NCBI GenBank assembly: GCA_002435865.1
Contig: DIWV01000006.1
Location: 1-64,000, forward strand
Length of the DNA stretch: 64,000 nt
From: Cloacimonetes bacterium UBA6097
GTDB lineage: Bacteria; Cloacimonadota; Cloacimonadia; Cloacimonadales; Cloacimonadaceae
Direction: 5' to 3'
Position 1 is the stretch's first letter, and each line of letters opens with the position of its first letter. The position numbers and the translations under genes were made by a program. Under the pieces are notes generated by a model. It had not been told where the DNA came from. It saw only the letters and a list, made by a program, of their open reading frames with translations, and did no database searches. Positions 55,213 to 64,000 of this stretch are shown piece by piece.

Positions 55213-56508
55213 TTAACCTAATTCAGGATACAGTGGAAACTTGGCAGTCAGGTTTCTGACTTCGGCTTTAACACTTACCAAAACTTCCTCGTTCTTGGCA
55301 TTATCCGCTACTTTACGAATGAATTCAGCGATTTGTTTCATCTCAGCTTCTTTCATGCCGCGTGTAGTGACAGATGGAGTTCCAAGCCTTATACCTGAAG
55401 CAACAAATGGAGAACGCGTATCAAAGGGTACAGTGTTTTTATTGGCTGTAATTCCCGCAAGATCAAGTGCTTCTTCCATCTTCTTGCCGCTGGGTCCACC
55501 TGATTCCTTAGTTCCAAGGTTAATAAGCATCAGATGTGTATCAGTTCCCCCGGAGACAAGATTAAAATTATTCTCATTCAATCCTTTTGCCAGAGCCTGG
55601 GCATTATTAATAACCTGCTGCTGGTAAGATTTGAATTCAGGCTGCATAGCTTCCTTAAAAGCAACTGCTTTAGCAGCTATAATATGTTCCAGTGGTCCGC
55701 CCTGTAATCCGGGGAATACTTTTCCATCCACATCTTTGGCATATTCCTGTTTACATAGAATCAAGCCTGAACGTGGTCCACGTAAGGTTTTATGAGTAGT
55801 GCTTGTAACAATATCTGCATAGGGAACTGGATTCATATGCAATCCGGCAGCTACCAGACCTGCTATATGCGCCATATCAACTAATAGCTTAGCTCCACAG
55901 GCATCAGCAATTTCACGGAACTTTTTAAAATCCATAGCTCTGGGGTAAGCGCTGGCTCCTGCTAATATCATAACAGGCTTGTGCTGCATGGCAAGTTCAT
56001 AGAGTTCATTATAATCAAATTGCTCGGTTTCTTTAGTTACATTATAATGAATAATATTATATAGCATACCGGAAAAGCTAAGCGGATGTCCATGCGTTAA
56101 ATGACCTCCATGTGCTAATTCTAACGATAATACTGTATCACCTGGCTTACATAAGGTAAAATAAGCAGCCATATTAGCCTGTGAACCTGCATGAGGCTGC
56201 ACATTGGCATGTTCTGCGCCAAACAGCTGTTTTGCTCTCTCGATTGCCAGTCTTTCAACTTCATCAATATACTCGCAGCCGCCGTAGTAGCGTCCGTACT
56301 GGCTGTAATCCATCTTACCGGTTTCTTTATCCCAACGGTAAGGATAACCTTCTGCATATTTATTGGTAAGGACACTGCCTTGTGCTTCCAGAACAGCCAG
56401 TGATGTAAAGTTCTCGCTGGCTATAAGCTCCAGGTTTTCCTGTTCACGTTTCAACTCTTTATGTAAAAAGTTGTAAAGTTCAGGGTCAAACTTTTTAATA
56501 TGTTCCAT
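55213..56508 (-). CDS. glyA: serine hydroxymethyltransferase
   Basis: GlyA converts serine and tetrahydrofolate to glycine and methylene-tetrahydrofolate. 431 residues from ATG 56508 (GAGG 8 bases upstream); a longer 5' extension lacks support. Family landmarks: [37 protein letters not shown], the PLP Lys in [14 protein letters not shown], and the folate-binding end. It is the last gene of the ptb-rpiB-cassette-glyA unit, before a terminator. Confidence 0.97.
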   Translation of the reverse strand: MEHIKKFDPELYNFLHKELKREQENLELIASENFTSLAVLEAQGSVLTNKYAEGYPYRWDKETGKMDYSQYGRYYGGCEYIDEVERLAIERAKQLFGAEHANVQPHAGSQANMAAYFTLCKPGDTVLSLELAHGGHLTHGHPLSFSGMLYNIIHYNVTKETEQFDYNELYELAMQHKPVMILAGASAYPRAMDFKKFREIADACGAKLLVDMAHIAGLVAAGLHMNPVPYADIVTSTTHKTLRGPRSGLILCKQEYAKDVDGKVFPGLQGGPLEHIIAAKAVAFKEAMQPEFKSYQQQVINNAQALAKGLNENNFNLVSGGTDTHLMLINLGTKESGGPSGKKMEEALDLAGITANKNTVPFDTRSPFVASGIRLGTPSVTTRGMKEAEMKQIAEFIRKVADNAKNEEVLVSVKAEVRNLTAKFPLYPELG

Positions 56509-56540
56509 AATATTACCTCTATATTTACTTTTGCTTGTTA

Positions 56541-57001
56541 GAGACACAGAGTCACAGAGACTCAGAGTGTTGATTTGAATCCAAATCTGAAATATTCAGT
56601 TTTCTGATAATGCCCTGAGTCAATACAGGGACGTAGAAATTGAGCAGCAAACCGCAAGGGTAATTGCTTAACTTCAAATATGATAACAATTGCGCTTCAT
56701 GCACAGGAAGAACCTTGGGGACACTCTTTAATTCCAAGACAATAGTATCATCGACCAGTAAGTCTAATCGATAATCGAGAAATATATCAGATGTTTTGTA
56801 TCTATATTTCAAGCTTACTTCAGATTTAACATCAAAACCAGCCTTAACTAATTCGAACTGGAGACAATTTCGATAAATCTTTTCCAAAAGACCAGGTCCA
56901 CAGACTTTGTGCACTTCAATTGCACACCCAATTATATCTGATGTTTTTTTGTTTAATAAATCAAAATTTATAATCTCTGTGTCTCTGTGACTCCGTGTCT
57001 C
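56541..57001. mobile_element. GxxExxY cassette with 27-bp terminal inverted repeats
   Basis: The left end (56541-56567) and right end (56975-57001) are inverted copies, 25 of 27 bases alike, built of CACAGAG and GAGACAC-type words. They enclose almost exactly the GxxExxY gene. The right end begins one base after the rpiB stop codon. No transposase, and no clear target duplication at the junctions. Such CACAGAG repeats commonly accompany GxxExxY genes in many genomes, from general experience. Confidence 0.75.
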
Positions 57002-57010
57002 TTCAGACAA
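56552..57010 (-). CDS. GxxExxY protein
   Basis: The core [30 protein letters not shown] has the family GxxExxY region, followed by [38 protein letters not shown] (PD-(D/E)XK-like ELK). TTG at 57010 is the first reasonable start, inside the rpiB end; it gives 152 residues, with the N-terminal [11 protein letters not shown] read from the repeat. The stop (56552-56554) lies in the left repeat. These proteins are widespread in cassettes flanked by CACAGAG repeats and have a PD-(D/E)XK-type fold by family comparison. Function unknown. Confidence 0.8.
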   Translation of the reverse strand: MSEETRSHRDTEIINFDLLNKKTSDIIGCAIEVHKVCGPGLLEKIYRNCLQFELVKAGFDVKSEVSLKYRYKTSDIFLDYRLDLLVDDTIVLELKSVPKVLPVHEAQLLSYLKLSNYPCGLLLNFYVPVLTQGIIRKLNISDLDSNQHSESL

Positions 57011-57437
57011 AATATTTCTCCCGGATTTTGTTGATTCGTCTTTGGTGCCTTCCACCTTCAAAAGGAGTTTCAAACCAGGTTTTGATAATTTCCAGAGCCA
57101 GGGGAGTAGGAGTAAATCTGCCTGCAAGAACCAGTATATTGGCATCGTTATGCATTCTGGAGAGTTGTGCTATTTCAGGAGTATTGCACAATGCAGCCCT
57201 GATGCCTTTGACTTTATTAGCTACTATACTCATGCCGATACCGGAACCACAAATCAGGATACCTTTGTCACAAGTACCATTGGCAACTGCCTGTGCTGCC
57301 GGAGTACCGGTGTCAGGATAATCGACAGATTCTTCGCTATAAGCACCGAAGTCCTGCCACTCGTAACCTGGAAATGCTTTTTTGATATCTTCTTTCAGGC
57401 AAAAACCGGCATGGTCAGTCGCTATAGCTATTTTCAT
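57003..57437 (-). CDS. rpiB: ribose 5-phosphate isomerase B
   Basis: RpiB interconverts ribose and ribulose 5-phosphate. 144 residues: IAIATDHAGF (start), DKGILICGSGIGMSIVANKVKGIRAALC, with the active-site Cys in ICGSG, and RMHNDANILVLAGR. A sharp end (KYFV) is followed at once by the cassette's right repeat. It starts 5 bases after the phosphotransacylase stop. Confidence 0.96.
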   Translation of the reverse strand: MKIAIATDHAGFCLKEDIKKAFPGYEWQDFGAYSEESVDYPDTGTPAAQAVANGTCDKGILICGSGIGMSIVANKVKGIRAALCNTPEIAQLSRMHNDANILVLAGRFTPTPLALEIIKTWFETPFEGGRHQRRINKIREKYFV

Positions 57438-57442
57438 GTATT

Positions 57443-58345
57443 TTAGGCTAACATTGCAGCTAAGGCAATGGAAAAGAGTTTTGTTTTTTCGCTATCACCA
57501 CGTGAAGAAAGTACACAAGGGACTCTAGCGCCCATCACGATAGCACCAAGCTCTGCTCCGCACATCTTGGTCTGGGTTTTGTAAAATACATTACCGGATT
57601 CAATATTTGGGAAAACAATACAATCGGCATCACCGCAGACTGGACTGGTTACCCCTTTGATTTGTGCACTTTCTTTATCAACCACCAAATCCATCGCCAA
57701 AGGACCTTCAACCATAGCTCCTTTAATCTGTCCACGTTGTGACATCTTTACAATAATAGCTGCATCAACGCAGGATGGAATCTTGGGCAGAACCTGTTCT
57801 GATATGGCAAGAATAGCGACTTTAGGAGTTTCTATACCAAGCAACTGAGCTGTCTTAATAACATAATTCGTGATTGCAACTTTCTGGCTTAAATCCGGTA
57901 GAGGTATGATAGCAACATCGCCGACTATAATGAGTTTATGATAATTCGGAGGTTCAATCACTGAAACATGGCTTAAAACTGCGCCTGGATTCATCAGACC
58001 TGTTTCTTTATGTAAAATAGCTTTCATGTATTTATCAGAGCTAATCAAGCCTTTCATCAAAAAATCAGCTTCGCCTTTATTGATAATCTCCACTGCTTTA
58101 GCGGCTGCTTTTGAATCAGTGTCAACGTGTACAATTGTAAAATCTTTAGGATCAATGTTATGCTCTTCGCAAGTCTTTTGAATGATAGCTTTGTCACCAA
58201 CCAGGATTGCATCAATAATACCAATCTTTACAGCTTCATGTGAAGCAACGATGGTATGTGAATCATTTGCCCAGGCAGCAGCCATTCTTTTCTTGGGACG
58301 TTCCTTGAGTACATCAAGCATCTGTTCCAGTTTCGTTATAGACAT
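57443..58345 (-). CDS. ptb: phosphate acetyl/butyryltransferase
   Basis: A 300-residue enzyme that moves an acyl group between CoA and phosphate. The start is ATG 58345 behind AAGGAG; an upstream Met is unsupported. Landmarks: FLMKGLISSDKYMKAIL, GAVLSHVSVIEPP, SEQVLPKIPSCVDA, VEGPLAMDLVV and the end CVLSSRGDSEKTKLFSIALAA. It belongs to the PTA_PTB family, and butyryl or isobutyryl specificity is not certain. First gene of the cassette-bearing operon. Butyrate- or amino-acid-fermentation use fits a syntrophic fermenter. Confidence 0.9.
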   Translation of the reverse strand: MSITKLEQMLDVLKERPKKRMAAAWANDSHTIVASHEAVKIGIIDAILVGDKAIIQKTCEEHNIDPKDFTIVHVDTDSKAAAKAVEIINKGEADFLMKGLISSDKYMKAILHKETGLMNPGAVLSHVSVIEPPNYHKLIIVGDVAIIPLPDLSQKVAITNYVIKTAQLLGIETPKVAILAISEQVLPKIPSCVDAAIIVKMSQRGQIKGAMVEGPLAMDLVVDKESAQIKGVTSPVCGDADCIVFPNIESGNVFYKTQTKMCGAELGAIVMGARVPCVLSSRGDSEKTKLFSIALAAMLA

Positions 58346-58612
58346 GAAAAACTCCTTTTCAGAATTCATATTTTGTTTCTTTACGCAGAGAAATGCCTTC
58401 TTTTGTCAAGCAATTTATCTGAATGCTATTCAGTTAAGCGTTGATGAATTCTTATTAACAAATTCATGCCCGTAGTCCATTTTGCCCTATGGTTAAGATA
58501 AGTACTGATAGTCTTCGTTGGCAAAAAGGACTCCCGGAAGCCTCGTATTACAATCTATAGGGACAGGATTTTTTTTAAAATGCCGAAGGTTAGAAGAATT
58601 CTCAATGGTTTA

Positions 58613-58633
58613 TCCGGTATTACCAATACCGGA
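58613..58633. repeat. 9-bp-stem hairpin in the ptb upstream gap
   Basis: TCCGGTATT pairs with AATACCGGA around ACC, perfect. It lies 270 bases upstream of ptb, in a gap (58346-58888) without genes. It may be part of the palindrome cluster further downstream or a transcription signal. Confidence 0.6.
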
Positions 58634-58697
58634 ATCCAACAGATTAATATCTGTGTCACATCCCATTTCTCACTTATTAACATCATGGGTACTTCGC

Positions 58698-58752
58698 GGG
58701 TTGTTCCCGGGTAGTTCCCGGGTGAAACCCGGGAACTACCTGAGAATAACCC
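58698..58752. repeat. 11-nt-phased palindrome (family D)
   Basis: GGG, TTGTTCCCGGG, TAGTTCCCGGG, TGAAA, CCCGGGAACTA, CCTGAGAATAA, CCC. The inner 11 pairs are perfect, the second unit has one mismatch and two wobbles, and the GGG/CCC outer pair is kept. Further 11-nt units with the same GGG/CCC spacing appear on both sides, less perfectly. It lies in the gap between the COG3014 gene and ptb. Confidence 0.88.
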
Positions 58753-58888
58753 CGGTATAATCCATGTATTAATTAAGAGACTAAAAAGAAGGACACAGTT
58801 CTGAAGAGAAGATATACATAATTAAAGCTGTAGAATTGAAAGGTTAGTCAGATGTGTCTGGAATCATTTCTTGTAGGGGAAGAAGAAA

Positions 58889-60259
58889 TTATTGCAGTTG
58901 CCAGCTTTCGATTAAATTTAGATAGGATTTGTCAATATTTACAGTACCTTTATCATCTGTGTAGAGAAGGTCGCCGTTATAGTCATAGTATTCAATGGAG
59001 ATATTATGTTCACCTTCGGGTACAGGAATATCAGCGACAAGAACGTCATTAGGGAAGAACCGGCTAATCCGTGTATCAGCATTCTCTGTAGCATAGACTG
59101 CTATATCAGTAAGAAGTCCCATTACACTTCCGGCAAAACCGGGATTCTTGTCTTTCATTTCGTCTTTAGCAGCTTCTGCAGCAACACCTTTTAAAACAGC
59201 ACGTGTGATGCTTTTCAGATAGATAATCGGTTCTTTGATTTTATAAGTCTGGACAGCGACATTACCAATATCTTCTATTTTAAATAGCTCATACCTCAAA
59301 GTATCAATCTTAACCAGAACTCTGCCTACCACAGACGGATTATCCACAATATAAGGCAGAGCAAACTTGAAATAGTAATTGGGATCAATATCAGGCCAGA
59401 ACATTATTACAGGATCGATAGTTTCATCCACGCTAACAATAGTAAGCTGGTTTTTACTTGTAGCAATATGATATTCCCTTTCTTTTTTAACAGGTGCGCT
59501 GCCAATTAAAGAAACCACGTGTAATGTGGGTGCTGCATTTTGATTCAGAGAATCAGATAAATCCGGGGGATTAAAATTGTAAATATCCGGCTGGACTTTA
59601 AAAGCTTCCTGAATCTTATTATAATCAATGATCGCATCGTCCAGTTTGCCTTCCTGCTCATAGATTATCATGCTGAGATAACGTCCCAGAGCTGAATTCG
59701 AGAATTTATTCGTACCTGCCTGAAAATCTGTTTTCTTGTTTTTGGAAGAATTAAGTTCATCAGAATACTTACGGTACTTGTCTTCAAGGGTGCTCAGCTT
59801 GAGGTCAATGCGTCTTATCTCTACAAAGGCTTCATCAAACTTGTCCTGGTGCAGATAGTTTAATGCTTTGAATACATTAGTATAGATATCTTCATAATCC
59901 TCACCGGAATATTCCAGGGCATTGTCATTTAACAGCATTGAAAGAGCTGCTTTGGATATGCTTTTGGTATAAGATTCTTCGATTGCCTGCTCTGCCTGCT
60001 CCAATAGCTGGTTGCTTTTTACATAGTCACCCTGGTAATGATACAGCATACCCAGGTCAAGATATTCCAAAACACGGTCTTTCTTTTTATAGGCTTTGGA
60101 TTTTTTGGATTCGACTTTTTTAATAACAGCATCCACATCACGGTTTTGCAGCATTACATCAGAGCCTTTATACTGAGATGTTTGTGTCATCATACTGGCA
60201 CAACCTGTCAATATGATAAAGCAGGTAAATATGAGCACTATAACAGATAATCTATGCAA
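58889..60259 (-). CDS. COG3014-type lipoprotein with TPR-like region
   Basis: A 456-residue lipoprotein (lipobox ending at Cys20, TGC). The first half is helical and TPR-like: EYLDLGMLYHYQGDYVKSNQLLEQAEQAIEE, and DEAFVEIRRIDLKLSTLEDKYRKY. The second half is a conserved beta-rich part with PVKKEREYHIA and PEGEHNISIEYYDYNGDLLYT. Such COG3014 lipoproteins sit beside lpoB in FCB bacteria, as here, so an envelope or peptidoglycan role is inferred. The spacing to lpoB is 110 bases with a terminator between. Confidence 0.7.
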   Translation of the reverse strand: MHRLSVIVLIFTCFIILTGCASMMTQTSQYKGSDVMLQNRDVDAVIKKVESKKSKAYKKKDRVLEYLDLGMLYHYQGDYVKSNQLLEQAEQAIEESYTKSISKAALSMLLNDNALEYSGEDYEDIYTNVFKALNYLHQDKFDEAFVEIRRIDLKLSTLEDKYRKYSDELNSSKNKKTDFQAGTNKFSNSALGRYLSMIIYEQEGKLDDAIIDYNKIQEAFKVQPDIYNFNPPDLSDSLNQNAAPTLHVVSLIGSAPVKKEREYHIATSKNQLTIVSVDETIDPVIMFWPDIDPNYYFKFALPYIVDNPSVVGRVLVKIDTLRYELFKIEDIGNVAVQTYKIKEPIIYLKSITRAVLKGVAAEAAKDEMKDKNPGFAGSVMGLLTDIAVYATENADTRISRFFPNDVLVADIPVPEGEHNISIEYYDYNGDLLYTDDKGTVNIDKSYLNLIESWQLQ

Positions 60260-60304
60260 TTCAGCTCCTGTAAATCAACAATAATATTTAGTATCAGATT
60301 GATT

Positions 60305-60345
60305 GAAAAAACACTCCTGTCCCGAACAAAAGCATCAGGACAGGA
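60305..60345 (-). terminator. Rho-independent terminator of lpoB
   Basis: TCCTGTCC pairs with GGACAGGA, followed on the minus strand by six T (plus strand A tract at 60305-60310). It lies 24 bases after the lpoB stop and in front of the COG3014 gene, so the latter must have a separate or read-through promoter. Confidence 0.85.
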
Positions 60346-60368
60346 ATGCTTTATAAGCTTTGTTATTA

Positions 60369-60971
60369 TTAACCTTTGTATTTGTTCTTTTCCAGGAATT
60401 TTTTAATCTTCTTGGTACCAATCCAGACTTTTTCATTGTTTTCAAGCTGGATTAGCTGAAGATCAGTCTGATAGAATTTGGCTTCAAGATTATCAACTTT
60501 ATCAATAATTGTTTTGATACTTCCCTGCAGCATAAAATCAGCGCCGGTTTCTTCATAAAGGCGTTTGGCTGTTTCTTCTGAGGATTGAGTCTGCTGGTCG
60601 AGCCTTTCATCACGCACTTCAGCTCTTTCATCTTTGGAAGCTACAAACTTAACTTTTCCGCTATTGATTAGTTCCCTCTCAATATCGCTGATAAAAGTTT
60701 CAGTTTCAATATGCTCAGTGCTCAGATTACGAATAGTACCAACGATAACAACAGGAGAACGTCCCTGGCTTTTGAGAAATTCATCATACCAAGCTCTGGA
60801 AAGAACATCACTAACCATTTCCTGTGCTACAAGCTTGGCATCAGTATCGTTCCAGCGTCCGCTTAAATCAGTTGTAGTATCAATACTTGTGCGTGTAACT
60901 TTAACACTTGGTCCGCAGGCAAGTAAAAATAGCATAGTAAGGGCAAGGGCTATTAAAATAAGTCTTTTCAT
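60369..60971 (-). CDS. lpoB: LpoB-like penicillin-binding protein activator
   Basis: A 200-residue lipoprotein from ATG 60971 behind GGAGGAATT; the upstream Met is unsupported. The lipobox ends at Cys19 (LLAC). The LpoB core is TDLSGRWNDTDAKLVAQEMVSDVLSRAWYDEF, VVIVGTIRNLSTEHIETETFISDIERELINSGKVKF, GADFMLQGSIKTIID and WIGTKKIKKF. LpoB-type proteins reach from the outer membrane to stimulate PBP1-type synthases. Confidence 0.9.
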   Translation of the reverse strand: MKRLILIALALTMLFLLACGPSVKVTRTSIDTTTDLSGRWNDTDAKLVAQEMVSDVLSRAWYDEFLKSQGRSPVVIVGTIRNLSTEHIETETFISDIERELINSGKVKFVASKDERAEVRDERLDQQTQSSEETAKRLYEETGADFMLQGSIKTIIDKVDNLEAKFYQTDLQLIQLENNEKVWIGTKKIKKFLEKNKYKG

Positions 60972-61140
60972 AATAATTCCTCCATAATATTGACCATTAT
61001 TGTATCCTAATGTTATAAAAAGTTTGAAATATAGGTTTTTTGTCAATGACTTTTGATATCAAGGTCAATCGTTAACTTTGATTAGCGTTTTTAACTTGAC
61101 TTTTCCGGCGATTGCAGGCATATTACCCGAGGAGTTATTA

Positions 61141-62838
61141 ATGGAATTTTTAAAAACCTTTACTTTAGGGGAAATGATTAGCAGAACATGCTCATCTTTC
61201 CCTAATAGACCGGCTTTATCTATGGTAGATGAGCATCCTCTTACCTATAATGACTTAAGTTTTCAGATAAGTGAATTAGTAAAATTTATGCAATCCAAAG
61301 GTATCGTAAAAGGCGATAGAGTAGCTATCCTGAGCCAGAATATGCCGCAATGGGGAATAGCATACCTTGCAATAACGAGTATGGGGGCTATAGTTGTGCC
61401 CATTCTTACAGATTTTCATATAAATGAGATTCTGCATATCATCAAACACTCCGGCAGCAAAATGATTTTTGTATCTACAACCATGTACGAGAAAATTGGT
61501 TATGCTGATTATGAAATAAGACCCCAGATGGTAATGATAGAGAATTTTTCTATCATTGAACCCGAGCTAACAAAAGACAAGTTTAAGGAGCTAATTGACG
61601 AAAGCAGAATAAGCTTAAGTAAACTGAAAGCCAAAGCCATGGAGGTAATTGGTCTTACCAAAGCTGAAGTTCAGGAAGATGATATTGCAGCCATTATTTA
61701 TACTTCTGGCACAACCGGAAGTTCCAAAGGTGTAATGCTGACTCATAAAAACCTGGTCTATGATGCATATCTGACAGTTGAGCATATTCAAAAAGTTACT
61801 TATGAAGATAAGCTGATATCAATTTTACCGTTGTCGCATACATATGAATGCACAATTGGTTTTATTATTCCAATGATGACAGGAGCTTGTGTTTATTATC
61901 TGGATAAACCGCCTACTGCAAAAGTACTAATACCTGCTGTGCAGAAAATCAAGCCTACAATGATTCTAAGCGTGCCTCTGGTTATTGAGAAGATATTCAA
62001 ATTGCAGGTCTATCCGCAGTTAACAGGTAATATTGTGTTTAAAGAATTGTACAAATTACCAATAACCCGTAAATTGTTACATAAAATTGCCGGGAAAAAG
62101 CTGATGAAAACCTTTGGTGGTAACATTAACTTCTTTGGTATTGGCGGAGCATTATTATCATCAGAAGTGGAAAGATTCCTTTTTGAAGCGGGTTTTCCTT
62201 ATGCAATTGGTTATGGTCTTACAGAAACATCACCTTTGATTGCCGGAAGCAGTCCTGCTATGGTAAAATTCAGGGCGACAGGTATTACAATTCCGGGAAT
62301 AGATGTACGTATTGATAATCCTGATTCCAAGACAGGTGAAGGAGAAATCCAGGTTCGTGGTGCTACAGTGATGAAAGGATATTACAAAGATAAGGAACGT
62401 ACAGAGGAGGCTTTTACTTCTGATGGCTGGTTTAAAACAGGTGATTTGGGGATTTTGAAGAAAAAGAACTATCTGTATATCAAGGGCAGAATCAAGAATG
62501 TAATATTGGGAGCCAGTGGTGAAAACATCTATCCGGAAGAATTGGAAGCCAGGATTAACGAGCAGGAAAGCGTATTGGAATCACTGGTTTACGAATCAGA
62601 CGGGAAAATCGTTGCCAGGGTATTTCTAAATTATGAATATCTGGAAAAACTGCATGGTATTGAGAAAATGAATAGTATGCAATCCGAAAAACAGATTAAG
62701 CTGGAATTGGAACATATACGTGCTTATGTTAATAAGAACGTCTCTTCATTTTCCAAAATACATAAGATAATTGAACAGCCTGAACCTTTTGAAAAGACAC
62801 CTACCCAGAAGATAAAACGGTTTCTTTATCAGGATTAA
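61141..62838 (+). CDS. fadD: long-chain acyl-CoA ligase (AMP-forming)
   Basis: A 565-residue member of the ANL family that activates fatty acids as acyl-CoA through acyl-AMP. The start is ATG 61141 behind GAGGAG; a longer 5' frame is unsupported. Motifs: IIYTSGTTGSSKGVMLTHKNL (AMP loop), YGLTETSPLIAG, GWFKTGDLG and the final GRIKNVILGASGENIYPEELE. It is divergent from lpoB. The exact chain length is not known, and the gene symbol is by family only. Confidence 0.9.
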   Translation: MEFLKTFTLGEMISRTCSSFPNRPALSMVDEHPLTYNDLSFQISELVKFMQSKGIVKGDRVAILSQNMPQWGIAYLAITSMGAIVVPILTDFHINEILHIIKHSGSKMIFVSTTMYEKIGYADYEIRPQMVMIENFSIIEPELTKDKFKELIDESRISLSKLKAKAMEVIGLTKAEVQEDDIAAIIYTSGTTGSSKGVMLTHKNLVYDAYLTVEHIQKVTYEDKLISILPLSHTYECTIGFIIPMMTGACVYYLDKPPTAKVLIPAVQKIKPTMILSVPLVIEKIFKLQVYPQLTGNIVFKELYKLPITRKLLHKIAGKKLMKTFGGNINFFGIGGALLSSEVERFLFEAGFPYAIGYGLTETSPLIAGSSPAMVKFRATGITIPGIDVRIDNPDSKTGEGEIQVRGATVMKGYYKDKERTEEAFTSDGWFKTGDLGILKKKNYLYIKGRIKNVILGASGENIYPEELEARINEQESVLESLVYESDGKIVARVFLNYEYLEKLHGIEKMNSMQSEKQIKLELEHIRAYVNKNVSSFSKIHKIIEQPEPFEKTPTQKIKRFLYQD

Positions 62839-62839
62839 A

Positions 62840-64000
62840 CTATTCCTTTTTCTTCTTCATTAATCTGTATACCTGCATTCTATCGAGGTTGCCAAGCTTA
62901 CTGGCAGTCATTATATTGTTTTCAGATTCGTCCAGAAGTATGCTTATATATCTTTTCTCAAGTTCGTCTTCAATTCTCTTTTTGTAATCTTTAAACTGTT
63001 GCCATTGCAGTGGCAGATTGCGGAAAATCGAACCAGTTGAAGCATCTGCATCTGCAGTAAAATCTTCTACTCCAAGATATTCCCTGTTACAGATTAAAAC
63101 TGCTCTTTCAATTTCGTTTTCAAGCTCGCGAACATTACCTTTCCATTCTTTATTCTGCAGGTAGTTGAGTGTAGCCGGATGTATACCGGTAACGTTTTTG
63201 TGGAACTTTTCATTAAACTTCTTTAAAAATGCCACAGTTAAAAGCGGAATATCATCTTTGCGCTCTGTAAGAGAAGGTAAATCAATGGTCATTACTTTTA
63301 GACGATAATACAGGTCTGCTCTGAACAGGTTTTTTGCTATCATCTCTTCCAGGTTTTGGTTGGAAGCAGCAATTATCCGCACGTTAACAGGTATATCCTG
63401 GTCACTGCCCAAAGGAGTTATAACTTTATCCTGGATAACTCTGAGTAATTTAGACTGCAGAAGGATTGGCATTTCACCAATTTCATCCAGGAATATTGTG
63501 CCATTATCAGCCAGGAGCAGTTTTCCTTTCTTATCCATTACTGCTCCGGTAAAAGCACCTTTCTTATAACCGAACAGTTCCGATTCCAGTAATTGTTCCG
63601 GAATAGCAGCACAATTCACTGCTATAAAAGGAGTTTTCATCCGGGTATTGTTATTGGCTATGTACTGACGATGAATTTCCCGTGCAACAAGTTCTTTACC
63701 ACTACCGGTGGGTCCAGTAATTAAAACATTTACGTTATGTTCTCCAACTAAGGAGATTTTGGAATAAACTTCCCGCATAACCTTGCTTTTTCCTATGATA
63801 GTCTGAGATATCATCTCAGTTTCAAGCAATTCAGTTATGTCAGCTTTTGTCATGCAGATGTCTTCTCTGTTCAGATTATTAATAGCATTCTCAGCAATGA
63901 AGAAAAAGATTTTGCACATTGAATGATTACTATCTTTGAATTCAGTATTTTGTCCTGAATCACTATAAAAGATTCCCTTTAAGTTTCCGTTCTGCTTTAT
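62840..64000 (-). CDS. sigma54-dependent activator with N-terminal GAF-like domain, 5' end cut by window
   Basis: The frame stays open to the right edge of the window, so the Met at 63919 is internal. The visible upstream piece reads LKGIFYSDSGQNTEFKDSNHSMCKIFFFIAENAINNLN, the end of a GAF-type sensory domain. The AAA+ core has Walker A GPTGSGKE, GAFTGA (sigma54 contact), LFLDEIGEMP, RIIAASN and the arginine-finger region RADLYYRL. The C-terminus is a Fis-like helix-turn-helix (NIMTASKLGNLDRMQVYRLMKKK). It converges with the acyl-CoA ligase gene, 1 base between stops. Confidence 0.93.
   Translation of the reverse strand: MKQNGNLKGIFYSDSGQNTEFKDSNHSMCKIFFFIAENAINNLNREDICMTKADITELLETEMISQTIIGKSKVMREVYSKISLVGEHNVNVLITGPTGSGKELVAREIHRQYIANNNTRMKTPFIAVNCAAIPEQLLESELFGYKKGAFTGAVMDKKGKLLLADNGTIFLDEIGEMPILLQSKLLRVIQDKVITPLGSDQDIPVNVRIIAASNQNLEEMIAKNLFRADLYYRLKVMTIDLPSLTERKDDIPLLTVAFLKKFNEKFHKNVTGIHPATLNYLQNKEWKGNVRELENEIERAVLICNREYLGVEDFTADADASTGSIFRNLPLQWQQFKDYKKRIEDELEKRYISILLDESENNIMTASKLGNLDRMQVYRLMKKKKE

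Noticed and set aside
57010..57145. Longer GxxExxY reading frame overlapping rpiB
   Set aside because: The extra N-terminus is a shadow of the rpiB sequence; TTG at 57010 at the repeat is more plausible.
58518..58760. Short gene in the ptb upstream gap
   Set aside because: The frame runs through the family D palindrome and has no Shine-Dalgarno or family resemblance.

Overview
The window looks like a chromosome segment from a Candidatus Cloacimonadota (WWE1)-type bacterium or a close relative in the FCB group. The evidence is large secreted C25 and C10 peptidases, one ending in a FlgD-like outer-membrane sorting domain (NYPNPFNP motif); Gram-negative envelope genes (lpxK, a TonB receptor, a Wzi-like barrel, lpoB); a UbiA prenyltransferase resembling archaeal DGGGP synthases; and moderately A+T-rich sequence with ordinary sigma70-like promoters. 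The assignment is inferred from protein style, without a database search. Genes at both edges are cut.

Layout. 1-12.4 kb: two giant secreted peptidases, an outer-membrane protein and a YjdF-like membrane protein, on the plus strand. 12.7-15.9 kb: a small unknown protein and a 904-residue secreted three-repeat protein. 16.1-20.6 kb: a tightly overlapped plus-strand operon (degenerate UvrC-like protein, purC, lone receiver domain, lpxK, SLC13-like transporter). 20.6-26.4 kb: the minus-strand heat-shock operon hrcA-grpE-dnaK-dnaJ-rsmE behind a clear promoter and CIRCE operator. 26.7-27.1 kb: tmRNA. 27.2-29.8 kb: a more A+T-rich patch holding a membrane-anchored unknown and a UPF0489 (arginase-like) protein. 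29.9-39.8 kb: a frameshifted UbiA copy, corA, an intact UbiA copy, an aspartyl protease-like protein, a small barrel, a methyltransferase, a lipocalin, a DhaL-DegV fusion, a DUF1295 protein and a class V aminotransferase. 39.9-45.4 kb: a GNAT-like membrane-anchored protein, TetR and DUF3795, then gcvH, gmk, a probable omega subunit, uracil-DNA glycosylase and a phosphoesterase. 45.4-52.3 kb: an ECF transporter operon divergent from a lipoprotein/TonB-receptor operon. 52.3-64 kb: a Wzi-like barrel with an AMIN-TM-HTH protein, glyA, a GxxExxY cassette, rpiB, a phosphotransacylase, a COG3014 lipoprotein, lpoB, an acyl-CoA ligase and a sigma54 activator.

Two observations stand out. First, the ECF operon and the divergent lipoprotein/TonB-receptor operon each carry a copy of the same structured leader (minus copy about 48938-49069, plus copy about 49402-49533). 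Helices are kept with compensating changes and islands are identical (CCGAG, a GAAA tetraloop, CCTCCC, TTGGAAAGGTTG). In both, the GGAAAG end can pair with a downstream CTTTCC, and in the plus copy this competes with a hairpin that hides the Shine-Dalgarno site. This looks like one riboswitch controlling both halves of an outer- plus inner-membrane uptake system whose two soluble partners have sulfite-oxidase (SUOX)-like folds. The short islands recall the molybdenum-cofactor RNA motif, but I cannot verify that.

Second, six intergenic palindromes of differing sequence are all built from 11-nt units, the helical repeat of A-form RNA. They lie at about 5250, 12475, 26547, 42205, 49194 and 58698. 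A 461-bp cassette between rpiB and glyA has 27-bp terminal inverted repeats that contain both the start and the stop of a GxxExxY gene, which looks like a minimal mobile unit.
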